Shown: piece after piece, positions 1-12,002 of the stretch
How positions within the stretch are numbered: the first letter of the stretch is position 1
Layout of the letters: every line of letters starts with the position of its first letter
Source: Leucaena leucocephala
Lineage: Eukaryota; Streptophyta; Magnoliopsida; Fabales; Fabaceae
Length of the DNA stretch: 64,000 nt
NCBI GenBank assembly: GCA_037074615.1
Contig: CM073547.1
Coordinates: forward strand, 17,204,501 to 17,268,500
Direction: 5' to 3'
Made by a program: the position numbers and the translations under genes
The notes under the pieces: generated by a model
The model's input: the letters and a program-made list of their open reading frames with translations, nothing else
Told to the model about the DNA's origin: nothing
The model's database searches: none

Positions 1-1984
1 AAAATGCTTAGAAAGATACTTATGTATTTAAATATTATTTAATGAAATTCTCATAAGCATTTGAGTGATCTCTTCATATTCTGTTTTAGGGAATAGGACA
101 CCCCTGGACCCTAAATAATATTTGTAAAGTTTATACTCATTAATGAATTAAAAAAATAATATTCTTGTGATAAATAATATATATAAAATTTATAGTACAT
201 CGTATTATGTTTTTATTACTCTTTGGGCCACAAGGTATTTAGAACTTTTTCTAGATCCTATTACTAAATATCCCAATAATCAACTAATTTAAAATGAAAC
301 TTTGCAACTAAAATGCCTCTCTTAGGAGCTTTTTTAATAGGGTGGGGATCAAACCACAGTCTTCTCATTCTGTGATCTAATTGGCCCACAATAATAGATC
401 AAATAGCCGTAGATATAGTATATCACATTACACAAAATTTGAATTATGTGTCTCGTTTACCTAACTCAGTGTATTGCACAAGGAAACATGCGGAATTTTT
501 TGTAATAATCTTAAAAAATAAAGATAATTCAGTTTTCATATTTAAAAAATAATTATTATTCTAAAAAATTGATAAAAAATTTAGAAAGTCTTTTCTAATG
601 CAGAAAGAGCAGGAGAAGTAACTAATTTCACCAAATATATTGGTTGGGTTGTTTTTTTTTTTTTTGGTACAATATTGGTTGGGTTGTTGAAATAGAAGTA
701 AACGTGTTTACGGTGAAAAATATTTTCTGGATGATTGGACAACATTTTCGAGCCCAAAATCTTCTGCATTCATTACCACTTTCAACTTAACATATTAGCA
801 GCAGACATTATCTATTTTTCAAGCGTGATTTCACTATTGAAAATGGAGGACGGCAGAGTTTGTTTGAAAAGCCTATTAAACCATTTTCACGAGTGCTCTC
901 TTGTATTGAAGAAATCCAGTCTCCGAATGAAAAATGAGAAGGCAAGAGCATGCCAAGAGTAAAACTGCAGGGTCATTGTATGTACAAGAAGGTTAAGCTG
1001 CTGAAACACCCACTTTCTCTAATGAGTCCCTGTACCTGTTACGTAATCAAAACCCAGATCTTAACATTATAGGTATATCTAGATTTTAATAAAGCGGAAC
1101 TATATTTATTTTAAATTCCATCTGATGGGCATTTTAGTCCTTTTAACGGAATTCAAAAATTCCTAATTAGGCATCTTGGCCTTATTAAGAATTTGTTAAA
1201 AGTGTAAGTCTAAATTTAGATTTAGATATTTTAGCAGGATTTAACTGGGATTTTTGAATACTGCTACTAACGGAGTTGGATATAATAGAAATGGTTTTTT
1301 TTTTTTTTATAAAATAGTGAACTAAGATTAGATCGTTGAAAGTGATATCCATATGATTTAGGATTCAACAACCCTTCAAACATGATTGCTTTTAATAAAT
1401 GCTCACCTGCAGCGATGCAGGAATTATGGAGATCGAGCCTGGAAAATGTGGTGTGCATGAGCTGGATAAGATTAATTGGTTCTAGTCGTCGGAGACATAT
1501 TTAGTATTTTCCTAAATCCTAGCTACTATTGCGGTCTATCGTGTGATGAATGGGAAAAATATTAAAAGAACGTTATATATTTATAGCTTATATTTATTGA
1601 ATTTTTTATTTTATAGATTTCCAATGCATATTTGGAATTTAATTGGTTGGTATGTATAATGTATTTTTAAGAAGAGGAATATAAAATGAAAGGGAAAAAA
1701 AAGTATTAGTTGAAAAGATATTTAGTGTACCATGAACAATAGGGATAAATTTAAGTTTTGTTGTTCTGAAAAAATAGATAAATATTCCTCCAATATAACA
1801 CCTATTTAAATATAAAAGATTAAAATGGATACTTTAAGAAAATTATGACATACTTTTTATTATAAATAATTAATTTAACTAATATTCTTAATCTTTGTAA
1901 ATTAGTTACTTAACTTAACATTTAGAACCAGAGAATGTAGAAGAGATGATATAAGACTGAAGTAACTCGCCTAGACACTGTATA
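1..1984. other. AT-rich intergenic sequence, no gene recognised
   Basis: I see no coding region, RNA gene or clear mobile element here. The few short reading frames (for example 735-962 plus) have no recognisable motif and are interrupted by homopolymer tracts such as the T runs near 650 and 1300. Expected downstream exons of the terpene synthase relic, with the DDxxD motif, were looked for on the minus strand and not found. Confidence 0.6.
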
Positions 1985-2348
1985 TATCTCCTTCAGATGA
2001 ATGGGGTTGACTATTTGGATGTCCATTTTGGATAATTTTGCAAAGGACTCGACCATTCTTTGCCAATTTGGGAATTTATAAATAAAATACTTCTGGGAGT
2101 GAACTTTGACAAACTTTTGTGATTTGGATACTTCAGGGTATTTGCAATAACAGTAGCTTCAAGAGGGTCATGGGATCTTAACATGCTTGTGTGAAGAAGA
2201 TGGTGAACGAAGTTCCCAACTTCATCAAGATCGTCTTCTCCTTCTATGCTTAACTGTGAGGCTTCAAACAGTTCAATCAACCCTTCAATGTTTCACCAAT
2301 GTTTCTTCTTCAGCATTCCCTTCTTGCCCATGAAGTTCTCAAACACAC
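1985..2348 (-). pseudogene. Terpene synthase exon relic (TPS-g-like), stop and frameshift
   Basis: Read on the minus strand, this looks like one internal exon from the N-terminal helical domain of a plant terpene synthase. It follows a plausible AG acceptor at about 2349-2350. The start reads VFENFMGKKGML, then an in-frame TGA after KKKHW. The frame then continues with LFEASQLSIEGEDDLDE and NTLKYPNHKSLSKFTPR, both typical of the alpha-helical domain of linalool/nerolidol-type (TPS-g) synthases. Near 2035 the match moves to another frame and continues as LSKMDIQIVNPIHLKEI, the conserved segment ahead of the next intron. No upstream RR-motif exon and no catalytic DDxxD exon are visible nearby, so this is an isolated, non-functional exon. 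The family call is from motif recognition; the TPS-g subfamily is an inference. Confidence 0.8.
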
Positions 2349-2944
2349 CTGCATCATTAATGTTAGATTATGGATTCGTCCTTGATGGGCAGGAATGTGT
2401 AATTAAGTTTTTTGCTCAGTTAAATAATATAAATTAAATTAGGATTTAATTTATTATCCTATATTAGAAAAATATGATAAGATTTAATTTATTTAAATCC
2501 AAATCATATATTGTCTCATTAATTGAGATATTAGGAGAAATTTTGATAAATCTATCGCAAATAATCAATATTGGATATTGTGAAACATCTTAGTTTCTTA
2601 AGATCCGGACCCAGTACGTTCCCTCTCTCCTGTTTCTCTTCCAACAATTAGATTCAGTAATCAATAATTGACACACACACATATGTAATTTTAGAATTAT
2701 TTAGCCAAAAAAAGGGAAACCTTCGCTTGATAAACAAGTAGCACGCTCATGACTCTCCATGTTGATTATTAACCACGTCATCATCATTGCAAGAACACTG
2801 TTAGAAACCTTTTGCCAGATGAATTGTATTATAATATTTGACGCATTTGACTTTTAGAAATAATTTTTATTCTAATAATTGAAGTTAGTTGATTAAAGCT
2901 AGCATCCAATAATCATAACATGTGTGAACGATCAAAGAATCTAA
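2349..2944. other. Intergenic sequence, nothing recognised
   Basis: AT-rich sequence between the terpene synthase relic and the first MITE. It may include remains of the intron that preceded the relic exon, but no N-terminal terpene synthase exon is visible. Confidence 0.5.
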
Positions 2945-3560
2945 GGCTTTGTTTGGTTGGGGGGTTTTGGAAGGGAGGGGAGGAGAAAATGTATTTGGTT
3001 GAGAAAAATGGAGGGGAGAAGAGGGGAGATTTTTTGTCCATATGTGCTCCCCTCCCCTCCCTCTCCTCCCCTCCAAAAGTGGGGGTTTTTGGAGGGGAGA
3101 GAAATTTTTTAACCATTTATGACCAAATTGCCCCTTATACATTTTTAATATTCCAATTGTACCCTCAAGCCTTTTTTTTTCTTACACCTAATTTTTTTTA
3201 ATTGCTAAAACTTAATAAACATAATAAATTATTTATACATTATATTAAAATATATAATAATTATAAAATTAATAAAAAATAATATTAAAATTTTATCATA
3301 TTTTTTAATTTTATTATATATATATAAATGAGATAAAAAAAATTAAGATTTATAAATTAAAAAAAAATTGATATGAATATTATAAATAAAGAGTAAATAA
3401 ATTTAAATAAAGAGATAAAGGTATATTTGTCAACTTTTAATTAACTCCCCTCCCCTCCTGAACCAAACAAAAAATATCATTAATTAACCTCCCCTACCTT
3501 TCCCTCCCCTCCCTTAAATTAACCTAACCTACCATCCCCTCAGTGGAACCAAACAAAGCC
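2945..3560. mobile_element. Harbinger/Tourist-like MITE with G-rich ends
   Basis: A 616-bp non-coding element with nearly perfect terminal inverted repeats, GGCTTTGTTTGGTT at the left and AACCAAACAAAGCC at the right. These resemble PIF/Harbinger-type ends. The flanks are TAA (left) and TTA (right), compatible with a TWA-type target but not identical. Just inside each end lie runs of G (left) or C (right), with an AT-rich centre. The short reading frames here are by-products of the G/C runs. It carries no transposase and would depend on one supplied in trans. Confidence 0.7.
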
Positions 3561-3648
3561 TTAGGGTGTGTTTGGCTCAATAAAAGGGAGAGGAGGGAAG
3601 AGATTTTAATAGAGGAAAAGGGAAGAAAGGGAAGATGAGGGATTTTAT

Positions 3649-6600
3649 TAAGGGTGTGCATGTGCAAGGCTGGCCAGGGCAACCCCTTTTATAGACCGAT
3701 GACAGCCTTGCCTGGTAAAAGCTCTAACTATTTTGGGCTGAACATGGGCAGACTTGCATGCCCAAATAGTGAAGTCATGCTCATATTGTGAAAAAAATCT
3801 ATAATCATACATTTCTAAAATAATACCATATTTATATCTTAAAGATTTAAAAAATATCCATAATCAACTAAAAATAAAGCAACAACAAGATAGTAATTAA
3901 AGTCTTAAAATTCTTTGCAATGAAAATGACCTTCAATAACTAGTAGCCATCATATTTTTCCTTCTAAGCGTAGCATCTGGAGGAAAAAATAAAAGAAAAA
4001 CTATTACATATTATGAAGTAAAATATATAATAGAATTTATGACCTTCAAAATAAAAAATTACTTGCAAGCTTAATGACATTTTCTGTTTTATCAAAATTA
4101 TCGAACTCCCGAAGCTTGTCAGTTAAATCATTGATGGATTGGCCAGCTTATAGCTAATTTTGACTATAAATTAGTGCTTCTATCATTTTATAAGACAAAG
4201 AGCTCTTGTAACGATCAACTTTACATCCCTCAGTGCTAAAGGCGAACTCAGAAACCACTATGGAAATCGGAATAGCCAATACATCTTGTGCAATATGGGA
4301 GAGAATTTTATATTTTGCAGAATTACCTTTCTACCATAATAGTATGTCAAACTCAGATGCATAAGGGATTTCATCTCTTGAGTCAGTTGCAATATATATA
4401 TATCTAACTCAGTTTGAGGATCTGTTGAGGTTCTTATTTTCATAAATTCTAACCACTTATAGTTTGGATCCTCAATATCATCATCATCATCATCAAAAGA
4501 AGGCAATGTAGTTGCATCTGTTGTAATTATTGAAATAGTCCCTAATTCAATAGAAGCCCTTGTAGAGTACTCATCAAACAACCTATACAAACAATCTTTA
4601 ACCTTCTCCTTAATAAGGGAGCATACTTCAGGGTCTTCATAGAGGACATCAAACATATGATTGGCATAGGCTAGTTTATAACGATGATCCAAAATTATAG
4701 CCACAAATAGTAATGGATTCGTATTATCTTCTTGACCCCAATACTTGTCATATTTTGCCTACATACTAATTCTCATTTGTCCCAAAAAATTATCTCAATT
4801 CATAATATTTTTTTGCAACATTTTTTGAACACATGCAATATGGTGGAAACATTCATTCGATGTTACAGAAAGGGAACTTGAAAATTTCAATGTTATGTCA
4901 TAGAATACCTTCAAGAATTTGATGAAGATCTTGGCATTATCCTAATAATCACTAATAGGACCAGATAAGTCATCTTTGCCATCCCTAGCACCATGTCTAG
5001 AAGAACTAGAAGCATCACGCTCACGCCTGGAGCTTGAAGTGCTTGGGCTGAAGTGGGAAATAGAGTCATTATCTTCTTCACGCATTCGCTCAAATACTTT
5101 ATAAAACTTCATTGCAGTTTCCAACATCAAGTATGATGAGTTCTATCAAGTGTTAACATTAAGGCAAATAAGGCTTTTGGTGTCTACTTTTTTAGCTTTA
5201 GCCCAAGTTTTGAATTTTAGGAAGCACAAAGGAGAAAAATGAACATATCTAAAAGCATTTCGAATGACTTCAAAGCTATCCTTCGTCTCTTTGATGCCTT
5301 CATTGATAATCAAATTAAGGACATGGGTTTAACACCTTAACTGCATATAATCCCCATCACAAAGTAACCCCTTCCAACTCCTCAAAAGCTTCTTCAGATA
5401 AACTGTGTCATTATCTGAGGCATTATCCATGATTATGGTGAAGATATTTTCAATCCCCTATTGTAACAAGCATTGCTCAATGGTATTTCCTATAGTATCA
5501 CCTCTATGATTGTCAATCATAACAAAATTCAAGATCTTCTTGTGAAGCTTCCAATTCTCATCGATAAAATGTGCTGTCAAACACATGTAATTAAAATTTT
5601 TGGCATGATGTCCAGCAATCTATGGTAAGGCAAACACACTTAGCACTTTGTTGTAAGAATTGCTTTAACAATTTATCTTCATCCAAATATAACTGCCACA
5701 CTTCCCTTCCAATTGTCGTTCTTGAAGGGATTTGACAGCGAGGATCAAATTCGTTCAATAATTTCTTAAATGCAAGCTTCTCAACAATTGTGAATGACTG
5801 CTCATCACATATAATAAATTCAACCAAAGCTTTCCTACATCGCTTCTCATCATACAGTTGTGCGACTATCGATCTTCCTTGCCCACTTGACCCACCAGAC
5901 AAAAGAGTTAACATAGATTACCTTCTATCTGTAGTGTCCTTGTTTGGGTTCTCCTTACACTTTGAGATATACCTCAATAAAGAATATGTCCCATAGCCTT
6001 ATAAGTCATATGGTAATACTTGCAAGCTGCTAAGTGCTCCCTATTAGTTTCTTCTAATGACATTCTAACAAAGTGATCCCACACCTCTGATGTATGCTTA
6101 AGTTCTCTTTCCTTTATCTTTGTACCCCTACCTTTAACATTTGTTTCTTGTGTGACAAATTTTATTTGTGTTTGGGTAGTGGGAGTAGGAGCATGGGAAG
6201 TAGGAGGGTGGGATAGGGGAGGAGAGATTGAGAGGTAGATGGAGGAGGAGGAGGCGTAGGAGTATGCTCAAGGGTAAGACCTTCACTTGGTGATGCATTA
6301 GAATTTTTAAAAGAGGTTGAAATTGAAGTATCTTCAAGAGACAATGGCGAAACATTATAAGCTTGATCATCCATTTAACCTAAAATTAACTATTAAAATA
6401 TAAAAATACATAATAACATAATAGAATATAAATTATATATCTCTTGTAACCCAAAGAATAGAACATAACTAAAATACATAATAACATAACAAAACTAGGT
6501 CCATTATATATCTCTTGTAGCCTCAGTTATGCATTTTTTTTAATCATGGTTTAAGATTCAAATTGAGCCTAGGCTAACATTCACCAAAATAATAATGCCA

Positions 6601-7959
6601 AACTAGGTTTTATTTGGTTTTTAATCCTGGCTTAAGATTCAAGAAACTAGTTTTAAGGATGGTAAGTGTACTGGGCCTAGGCTAGTAAATTTTGTTATGC
6701 TTTATTGCTATAACTTTCTTCACAATGCTCAAGTCTTCACACAACATAAATATTGAATCACATAAATATCATTCTATTAACAATATGCATGGTGCAGTTA
6801 GATTCATATGGGGCATAATATATATGAACTTCCCCCCATTTTATACAATTAATATAATCGCCTAGTTTTGGTTTGTTCATTGTGCCAACTTTAAATCCTT
6901 GTTTAGGTTAGCATTGAAGTCAAGGTCACTACAGGTTTTCCAGTTAGAATGGTTAATTTTACAAGAGATAGCACACTATAATGCATATTGGATAATACTC
7001 GATAGGTATTAGTTTTGTCTAGCACATGTAAATGAAAAAACTTTCTTGTACATTTGACTAATTATTTTTACATATGATAATTGAACTCCTCCCTTTTTAG
7101 TTCTCTTTTGCATTCTTCCCCTAGTGGTTTCATACATATTTAACTAGGCATAGATTTGAACAGGCACCTTCGACGAGATCTAAGATATTATCATTTGAAC
7201 AAGATAACTTGTAAGGTTGCATTAGCTAGGGATGATTCCACTGTGGCTTGGAGATGTCACCATTCTATGTACCTGGTAACTTCAGTTCTATTGCCTTGCA
7301 TATCATAATTCTATTCAAGGCTTTAGTAAGGCCTTACTACAACCATGGGTATATCATGTTTGGGGGGAATAAGGAATTAGAAGTGAAGAACATGTTTGAA
7401 AATATTCTGCTGTGATATATAAGCACTGAATCCTCATGTGAGATTGTGGGGAGGGATATAGTGCCTGAAAAAGCACTCCATGATTAGAAGGAAATGTCAA
7501 TAAAGAGTACGAAGAGGAAGCAAAGCCATCGCAAAGCCAAAACCAAGGTTTTAGTCCCAAAACTGAGCTCTCTTTTCTTTAAATGATTCGTGCAGATATG
7601 GCGCATGAGTGACTTGATCTACCAACTAGAAGATGAGGTTTTGGCAAAGCTTGAGCATGGATAAAGTGCTGAACTGGAAGGCAAAACTGTGAGCTTAGGG
7701 AAAGGAATTGATAGCCGATATGAGAGAACAATGAACCCTAAGAGAAGCTCTCTTTCGTGCAATGTGATAACTGGTATATGTGTGTTATTAACTTAATAAT
7801 GGGGCAAGCCCAAATGGGCAGAGCAGTAACCCCTGCCCGATGCCTGCCTTGCCCGAAATTGCCCATTTTTTATTGGGTCTTTTTTACCGGGCTGGGCAAG
7901 GCATTTTTTGGGCATGCCCGGGTGGGCTTACTGGGCTATGGGCATCTTACACACCCCTA
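3649..7959 (-). mobile_element. hAT-family DNA transposon, 4311 bp, 8-bp TSD
   Basis: The ends are imperfect inverted repeats, TAAGGGTGTGCA on the left and TAGGGGTGTGTA on the right (read inward), the usual hAT style. A perfect 8-bp duplication GATTTTAT lies at 3641-3648 and 7960-7967, the length expected for hAT. The regions inside both ends are rich in GGGCA/GCCC-type motifs (3660-3780, 7800-7950). A decayed transposase gene lies on the minus strand at 4153-6374; 6375-7800 is non-coding. Because the transposase is broken the element cannot now move itself, but the ends are well preserved. Confidence 0.9.
4153..6374 (-). pseudogene. hAT transposase pseudogene (BED finger to hATC)
   Basis: The pieces read on the minus strand in the order of a plant hAT transposase. 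The N-terminus starts at 6374 (MDDQAYNVSPLSLED) and is proline-rich. A BED-like zinc finger around 6005-6110 reads SEVWDHFVRMSLEE then AACKYY, with Tyr where the second Cys is expected. The central block at 5591-5914 contains IPSRTTIGRE and ends in LTIDCWTSCQ, the conserved start of the catalytic core. The next section contains IMDNASDND near 5420, and 4258-4704 starts MAIILDHRYKLAYA. The C-terminal dimerisation block at 4153-4265 reads AIPISIVVSEFAFSTEG. Several stops and frame changes separate these blocks, so no full-length enzyme can be made. It is the former mobility gene of the surrounding hAT element. Confidence 0.9.
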
Positions 7960-8415
7960 GATTTTATTATTACCTTGTTTGGATTAATATCAAGGGAGAT
8001 GATGAGAGGGATTTTAATGTTATTCTATTTGGTTCAAGAAGGGAGGGAAGGAAAAATATTTTTAGATGGACAAATTTACCCTTATGTTATTTTATAGAAT
8101 ATTTTAATAAAATATAATATATGGGTAATGTTAGGATATTAAAAAAATTATGGGCATATTAGTATAATAAAGTAAAAATATTACCCCTACCTCCAAATTC
8201 CCTCAATTTTGGAGGGGAGGTTAAGCTTGAGAGAGAAGGGAAAATTTAGAAAAAAAATCCCTTCTCCTAAAATTTTTAGATACCCAAACAAGGGGAGGAG
8301 AACAAAATTCATTCCCTCCTCTCCACTCCCCCAAAATACTCATACCAAACAATGCCTTAGGTGTGGAAACAGAATTGATTAGGACAACTAAATAGATAAT
8401 GAATATTGTGTTTTC

Positions 8416-8717
8416 AAAGAATTGCAAAAATAAAGTTCTGTGAAAGATAATTAATTATACAAAAATTATCTAAAATTATCAAATGACTGAATAGTCCTAA
8501 AAAATCTAGGGTAATTTTTTTGAATTATGAAATAATATAATTGTTCTTGCTGTTTAATAAAGAGATATTGGAGAGTATATGTTTAAAAAAAAGGGCAATT
8601 GTATCATTTTACAATTAGAAAATATTACGCCCAAATCCTTTGAGACTATTTAGTTATTTAATAATTTTAAAAAAAATATAATTAATTATCTTTTACATGA
8701 CTTAAGTGCAATTCTTT
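8416..8717. mobile_element. Foldback (MITE-like) inverted-repeat element
   Basis: A roughly 300-bp AT-rich element whose halves are long imperfect inverted repeats. The left arm begins AAAGAATTGC and the right arm ends GCAATTCTTT; both contain AAAGATAATTAATTAT close to the end, and the pairing continues for about 90 bp. It is non-coding. No clean target duplication was recognised, so the family is unassigned. Confidence 0.6.
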
Positions 8718-11117
8718 ATTTTTTGGCCTCAAATCGAAGTTAAGTTCTACTAAGCAAGCATTTGTATTTTTACATGATTATAGCTACCATAATTATATAT
8801 ATATATATATATATCTTTATAGCTAAACAATTATTCATTAATTAGAGGCTGCGTGAATCACAAATTTCTTCTTATCGGGATATGAGCAAGAAGAATAAGA
8901 ATAAGAACACGCAGATACCAACTAATTAACTTGTGTTTGAATTAATTTTAATGTTAGACGTGTTTCACATGTATGAGCATCTATCGTACGCGTGTTTCAA
9001 AGGGACCCACTTGAAATAGTGTGAATTAGATGTGGTTGAATAAATTTTGGTGTGTTGAACAGCTTTAGATACAAAAATTTTGGTGTGTTGGTGGCCTATA
9101 TATTTCTCTTGATGCTTCTAAAGCTTGGAAAGGTCTAATCGGATCTTGAAGTAATAATTGGTAAATGCAATTAAAGTCTTAAAGAGATACCTATATTAGG
9201 AGGGACAGTCATAAATTTTAAAAATTAGATACTTAGTAATAGGATATAGTACAATAACAATAATAATACAATAATAACAGCAAATCTTATCTCTACTAGA
9301 TTGGGTCAATTATATATATTACACGACACCATTATGCTATATCAAAAATTAAATCCTTATATAGTTATTGACCAAAAGATCATATTCAACAACGTTATTA
9401 AATGTTCTTTTTAGTCTTCATCTACCTCGTTTTTACCTAACTCCAATAAATTGTAATAGGTTATAGTAAATAGTATAAAAAAATTAGGGGTTTATTTTCC
9501 TTATCTTTAACAAAGTACAATGTATTTTGGCAAAAAAAAAAAAATCTTAGCGTGTTGGATACATACACATATGTACATATGTGTGTGTATATATATATGA
9601 TATTGATTCATTTGGCATGAGATTGGTTTAATATTGTTCACACCACCTAGTTCGTGGTCCATAATGTATGTTTAGGATGACTTTTAGCTCCCAAAACTGA
9701 TTTCTTCAACGCAATCAATCAATCTGGGTTCAAAATTATTGGGGTCATTTTGTGGCCAAATGACTTTTTGTGTCAAAAGTCAATTTAAAAACTGAAATAA
9801 TATTTTCCGAACTTTTTAGGGATGTTCGCCACCGCGAATTGTACAGAAGAAAACTCATAAATTATACAATTTAGTCCCTACAAAACCTTTTTGTGTGTTT
9901 ATTTTTATCCTCAAATATTCTTCAAGTAAATTTAAACTTTTATAATATCATAATTCATCATGAAAATCAAAGTACTTAAAAAAATAAGTGAAATACGGAC
10001 TAAATTACACCTTTTAATTAAAGTACTTTTTAATGCAAGGACCTTAAAAGCAAATTAATCATAAAATATACAATAATAGATTAAATAACCTTCAAATGAT
10101 AGAAATTAACATGGTAAAAGTGGGTATCATTAGTGTCCAAATTACCTTAAATAATTATCTACTATTTTTTTAATAAATATCACTCTAATTTTTTTTCGTA
10201 TATGTTGATTATAATTTATGTTCTAAATAAAAGCCTAGTAATATATCCTAAATTTATTTTGAAAAAAATAATAAACACAGAAACCACTTTCTTTGTGAGT
10301 TATGTTGATTCCATTTATTACATCGATTCCCAACAATAATACGGACGTAAAAAAATATTTCTAAACTTCAATTTTATTCCAAAAATACCATCACATTTCT
10401 TCTACCTCGATTTGGAGTTAATGTAGATTACTAGAGTAATAAGTGTTTGTTTTGGTAGTGGTGGAAGGTGAATAATAATGCAGCTTTTGCGGATTCACTA
10501 AATTATAGCTTACATTGTCTGTAAAAGATGAATAATGAGACTTCGGGTTTTCCCCCCAAATTGTGGCCATGTAGGCTCACTCACCTATGATATTATAAAA
10601 GTCAAAGAAAATACTACTTTTTCTTAATAATATATAAATATTTTTAATTAATTTAATTATATTAATGAAATTAATTAATTTAATTAATGTAATATTTTTT
10701 AAAATATTCTAATTATTTTTTTATTTTTCTCTTTCATTTATTTAATTATTATTAAGAGAATATCAATAGAAGTAATTTAAAAATAATAATAAATATAAAA
10801 AAATATATTTTTTATTTAAAATTAAAATAAAATTTTCCTTTATTCATCTCCCCTACTTAATGATCCAACATTTAGCTTTGGAACATGCATGCACACCCTT
10901 TTTTATTTCCAATATATTTCATACACGTAACACGTTTTAATAAGATATAAACCAACTGAATACAATGTATATGCCTTTAATTTGTCTAGAATATGTATGT
11001 ACATATATGACTTCGATAAATGAAAGTGGGTTAGACACTGCACGTAATGTACTGTCAACTTAATATACTAAGAGATCAATTGTAATTTTGTTACGTATGC
11101 ATATGGTGGGGGAGGGT
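8718..11117. other. AT-rich intergenic sequence without recognised gene
   Basis: No gene or RNA was recognised. There is a TA tract near 8796-8813, an alternating purine-pyrimidine tract near 9558-9599 (ACATATGTACATATGTGTG-like), and an AT-rich segment at 10618-10850 that resembles one at 54053-54330. Confidence 0.5.
10618..10850. repeat. AT-rich dispersed repeat, copy 1
   Basis: This segment and the one at 54053-54330 share the same order of blocks: a TTAATTTAATTA-rich start, TTTTTTAAAATATT, then TTTATTTTTCTCTTTC-like sequence, a TTATTATTGAGA-like block and a final AATTTAAAAATAAT-like block. They look like two diverged copies of one non-coding repeat. Its class is unknown. Confidence 0.4.
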
Positions 11118-11640
11118 GTAATATCTCATAATTTAAGGTAAAGAAATAATTATTGAAATTTTAAAAGATAAGAATATGTTTTTGAAATGAAACTGATTCA
11201 AAAAGAAAGTTTAGAGAAATGACACAAAAAAAAAAAGAAGATAATTCTTAAAAAATGTGGAAGACCCAAAAAAAACTGAGAAAAAAAATCATAGAAATAG
11301 TATTTTGAATACTTAAAAAGTTATGGAAGATTTTATTTTTTTAAAAAAAATATCTAAATAATTTAATATCTATTTTTGGATTTTTAAAGACCTATTTTCT
11401 TAGAAAATTTTAAAAAATTAGGTAGAAGTTATCGTTTATCCTATAAATTTTAGAAAAAATATATTATGAGATGAAAATCTATAAAATCAAGAGATATAAA
11501 TTCTAAAATTTGGTATAATTTTTAAAAAACTCAGTGTACTTAAAAAAATATGATACGAGCCTAAAATTAAAATAAAAGATAAATAGATTCTTATTGTAAC
11601 ACATGCCACCTCACATATTTCTCATCCCCATCTGGGCTTT
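11118..11640. other. AT-rich sequence, possible LTR start
   Basis: It begins TGTAATATCTCATAATTT, which resembles the start of some plant gypsy LTRs and the reverse-complement end of the gypsy LTR in this window (TGTAATGACCC). No matching second LTR, primer site or target duplication was found, so this is only a possibility. Confidence 0.25.
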
Positions 11641-12002
11641 TTAGGTACAACGGTCTCTCTCCGTCAGAAGTCTTCCTCGGTCAAAACACAGCTTCTTTTC
11701 TCTCCTTATTTCATTTCATTTCTCAGCGTCCTCTTCTTCCTCTGTTAGACGCGAGAAGCAGGGTGAGAGTGAGACAGTGGGGGAGAGAGCAGCGGCAGGA
11801 CGAGAGGAAGTGAGAGGTCGCCGACGACGGTAGAGCGCCAGTGGAGCGATGACGAGTTACAGAGGAAGAGAGGGAGAGAGAGAGAGAACTGAAGAACTTG
11901 GGGGCGTGTCGACGGAGGGGTGGCCAGAGGTCGAAGATCTAGTTGCAGCACCGTCGACGACCAGAGAGAATAACGAGCTTGTGACGTTGGAGTTTGACTG
12001 AG
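11640..12002 (+). other. GC-rich leader-like island (possible first exon)
   Basis: A sharp change from about 25-30% to well over 50% GC. The segment starts with pyrimidine-rich sequence (11640-11740, CTCTCTCC, TCTTCTTCCTC) and becomes purine-rich and CG-containing (GCCGACGACGG, GTCGACGGAGG). It is followed at 12002-12010 by a GTGAGC splice-donor-like sequence and then by T-rich, intron-like sequence. This is what the transcribed leader and first exon of a plant gene look like, but no coding exon follows before the repeats at 13 kb. It could be an orphaned gene 5' end or the leader portion of an LTR. Confidence 0.4.
11849..12001 (+). CDS. Short 50-codon ORF in GC-rich island, function unknown
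   Basis: An ATG at 11849 opens 50 codons rich in Arg, Glu and Gly at the N-terminus (MTSYRGREGERERTEELGG), ending LVTLEFD and TGA at 11999-12001. The stop is followed directly by GGTGAGC, a donor-like sequence. I do not recognise the product. It may be an upstream ORF in a leader or a chance ORF in GC-rich DNA; overlapping minus-strand frames of similar length argue for caution. Confidence 0.2.
   Translation: MTSYRGREGERERTEELGGVSTEGWPEVEDLVAAPSTTRENNELVTLEFD

Larger units (their letters stand above)
3564..8356. mobile_element. Second Harbinger/Tourist-like MITE, split by hAT element
   Basis: The outer parts 3564-3640 and 7968-8356 form one non-coding MITE of about 470 bp once the hAT insertion is discounted. 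The left end is GGGTGTGTTTGG and the right end reads as GGCATTGTTTGG on the other strand. It is flanked by TTA on both sides (3561-3563 and 8357-8359). The left TTA is also the base triplet next to the first MITE, so the two elements abut. As in the first MITE, purine-rich G runs lie inside the left end and pyrimidine-rich runs inside the right end. No protein is encoded. Confidence 0.7.

Noticed and set aside
2885..3201. Three overlapping reading frames of 67-93 codons around 2.9-3.2 kb
   Set aside because: They come from the G and C runs inside the MITE; low-complexity products with no motif.
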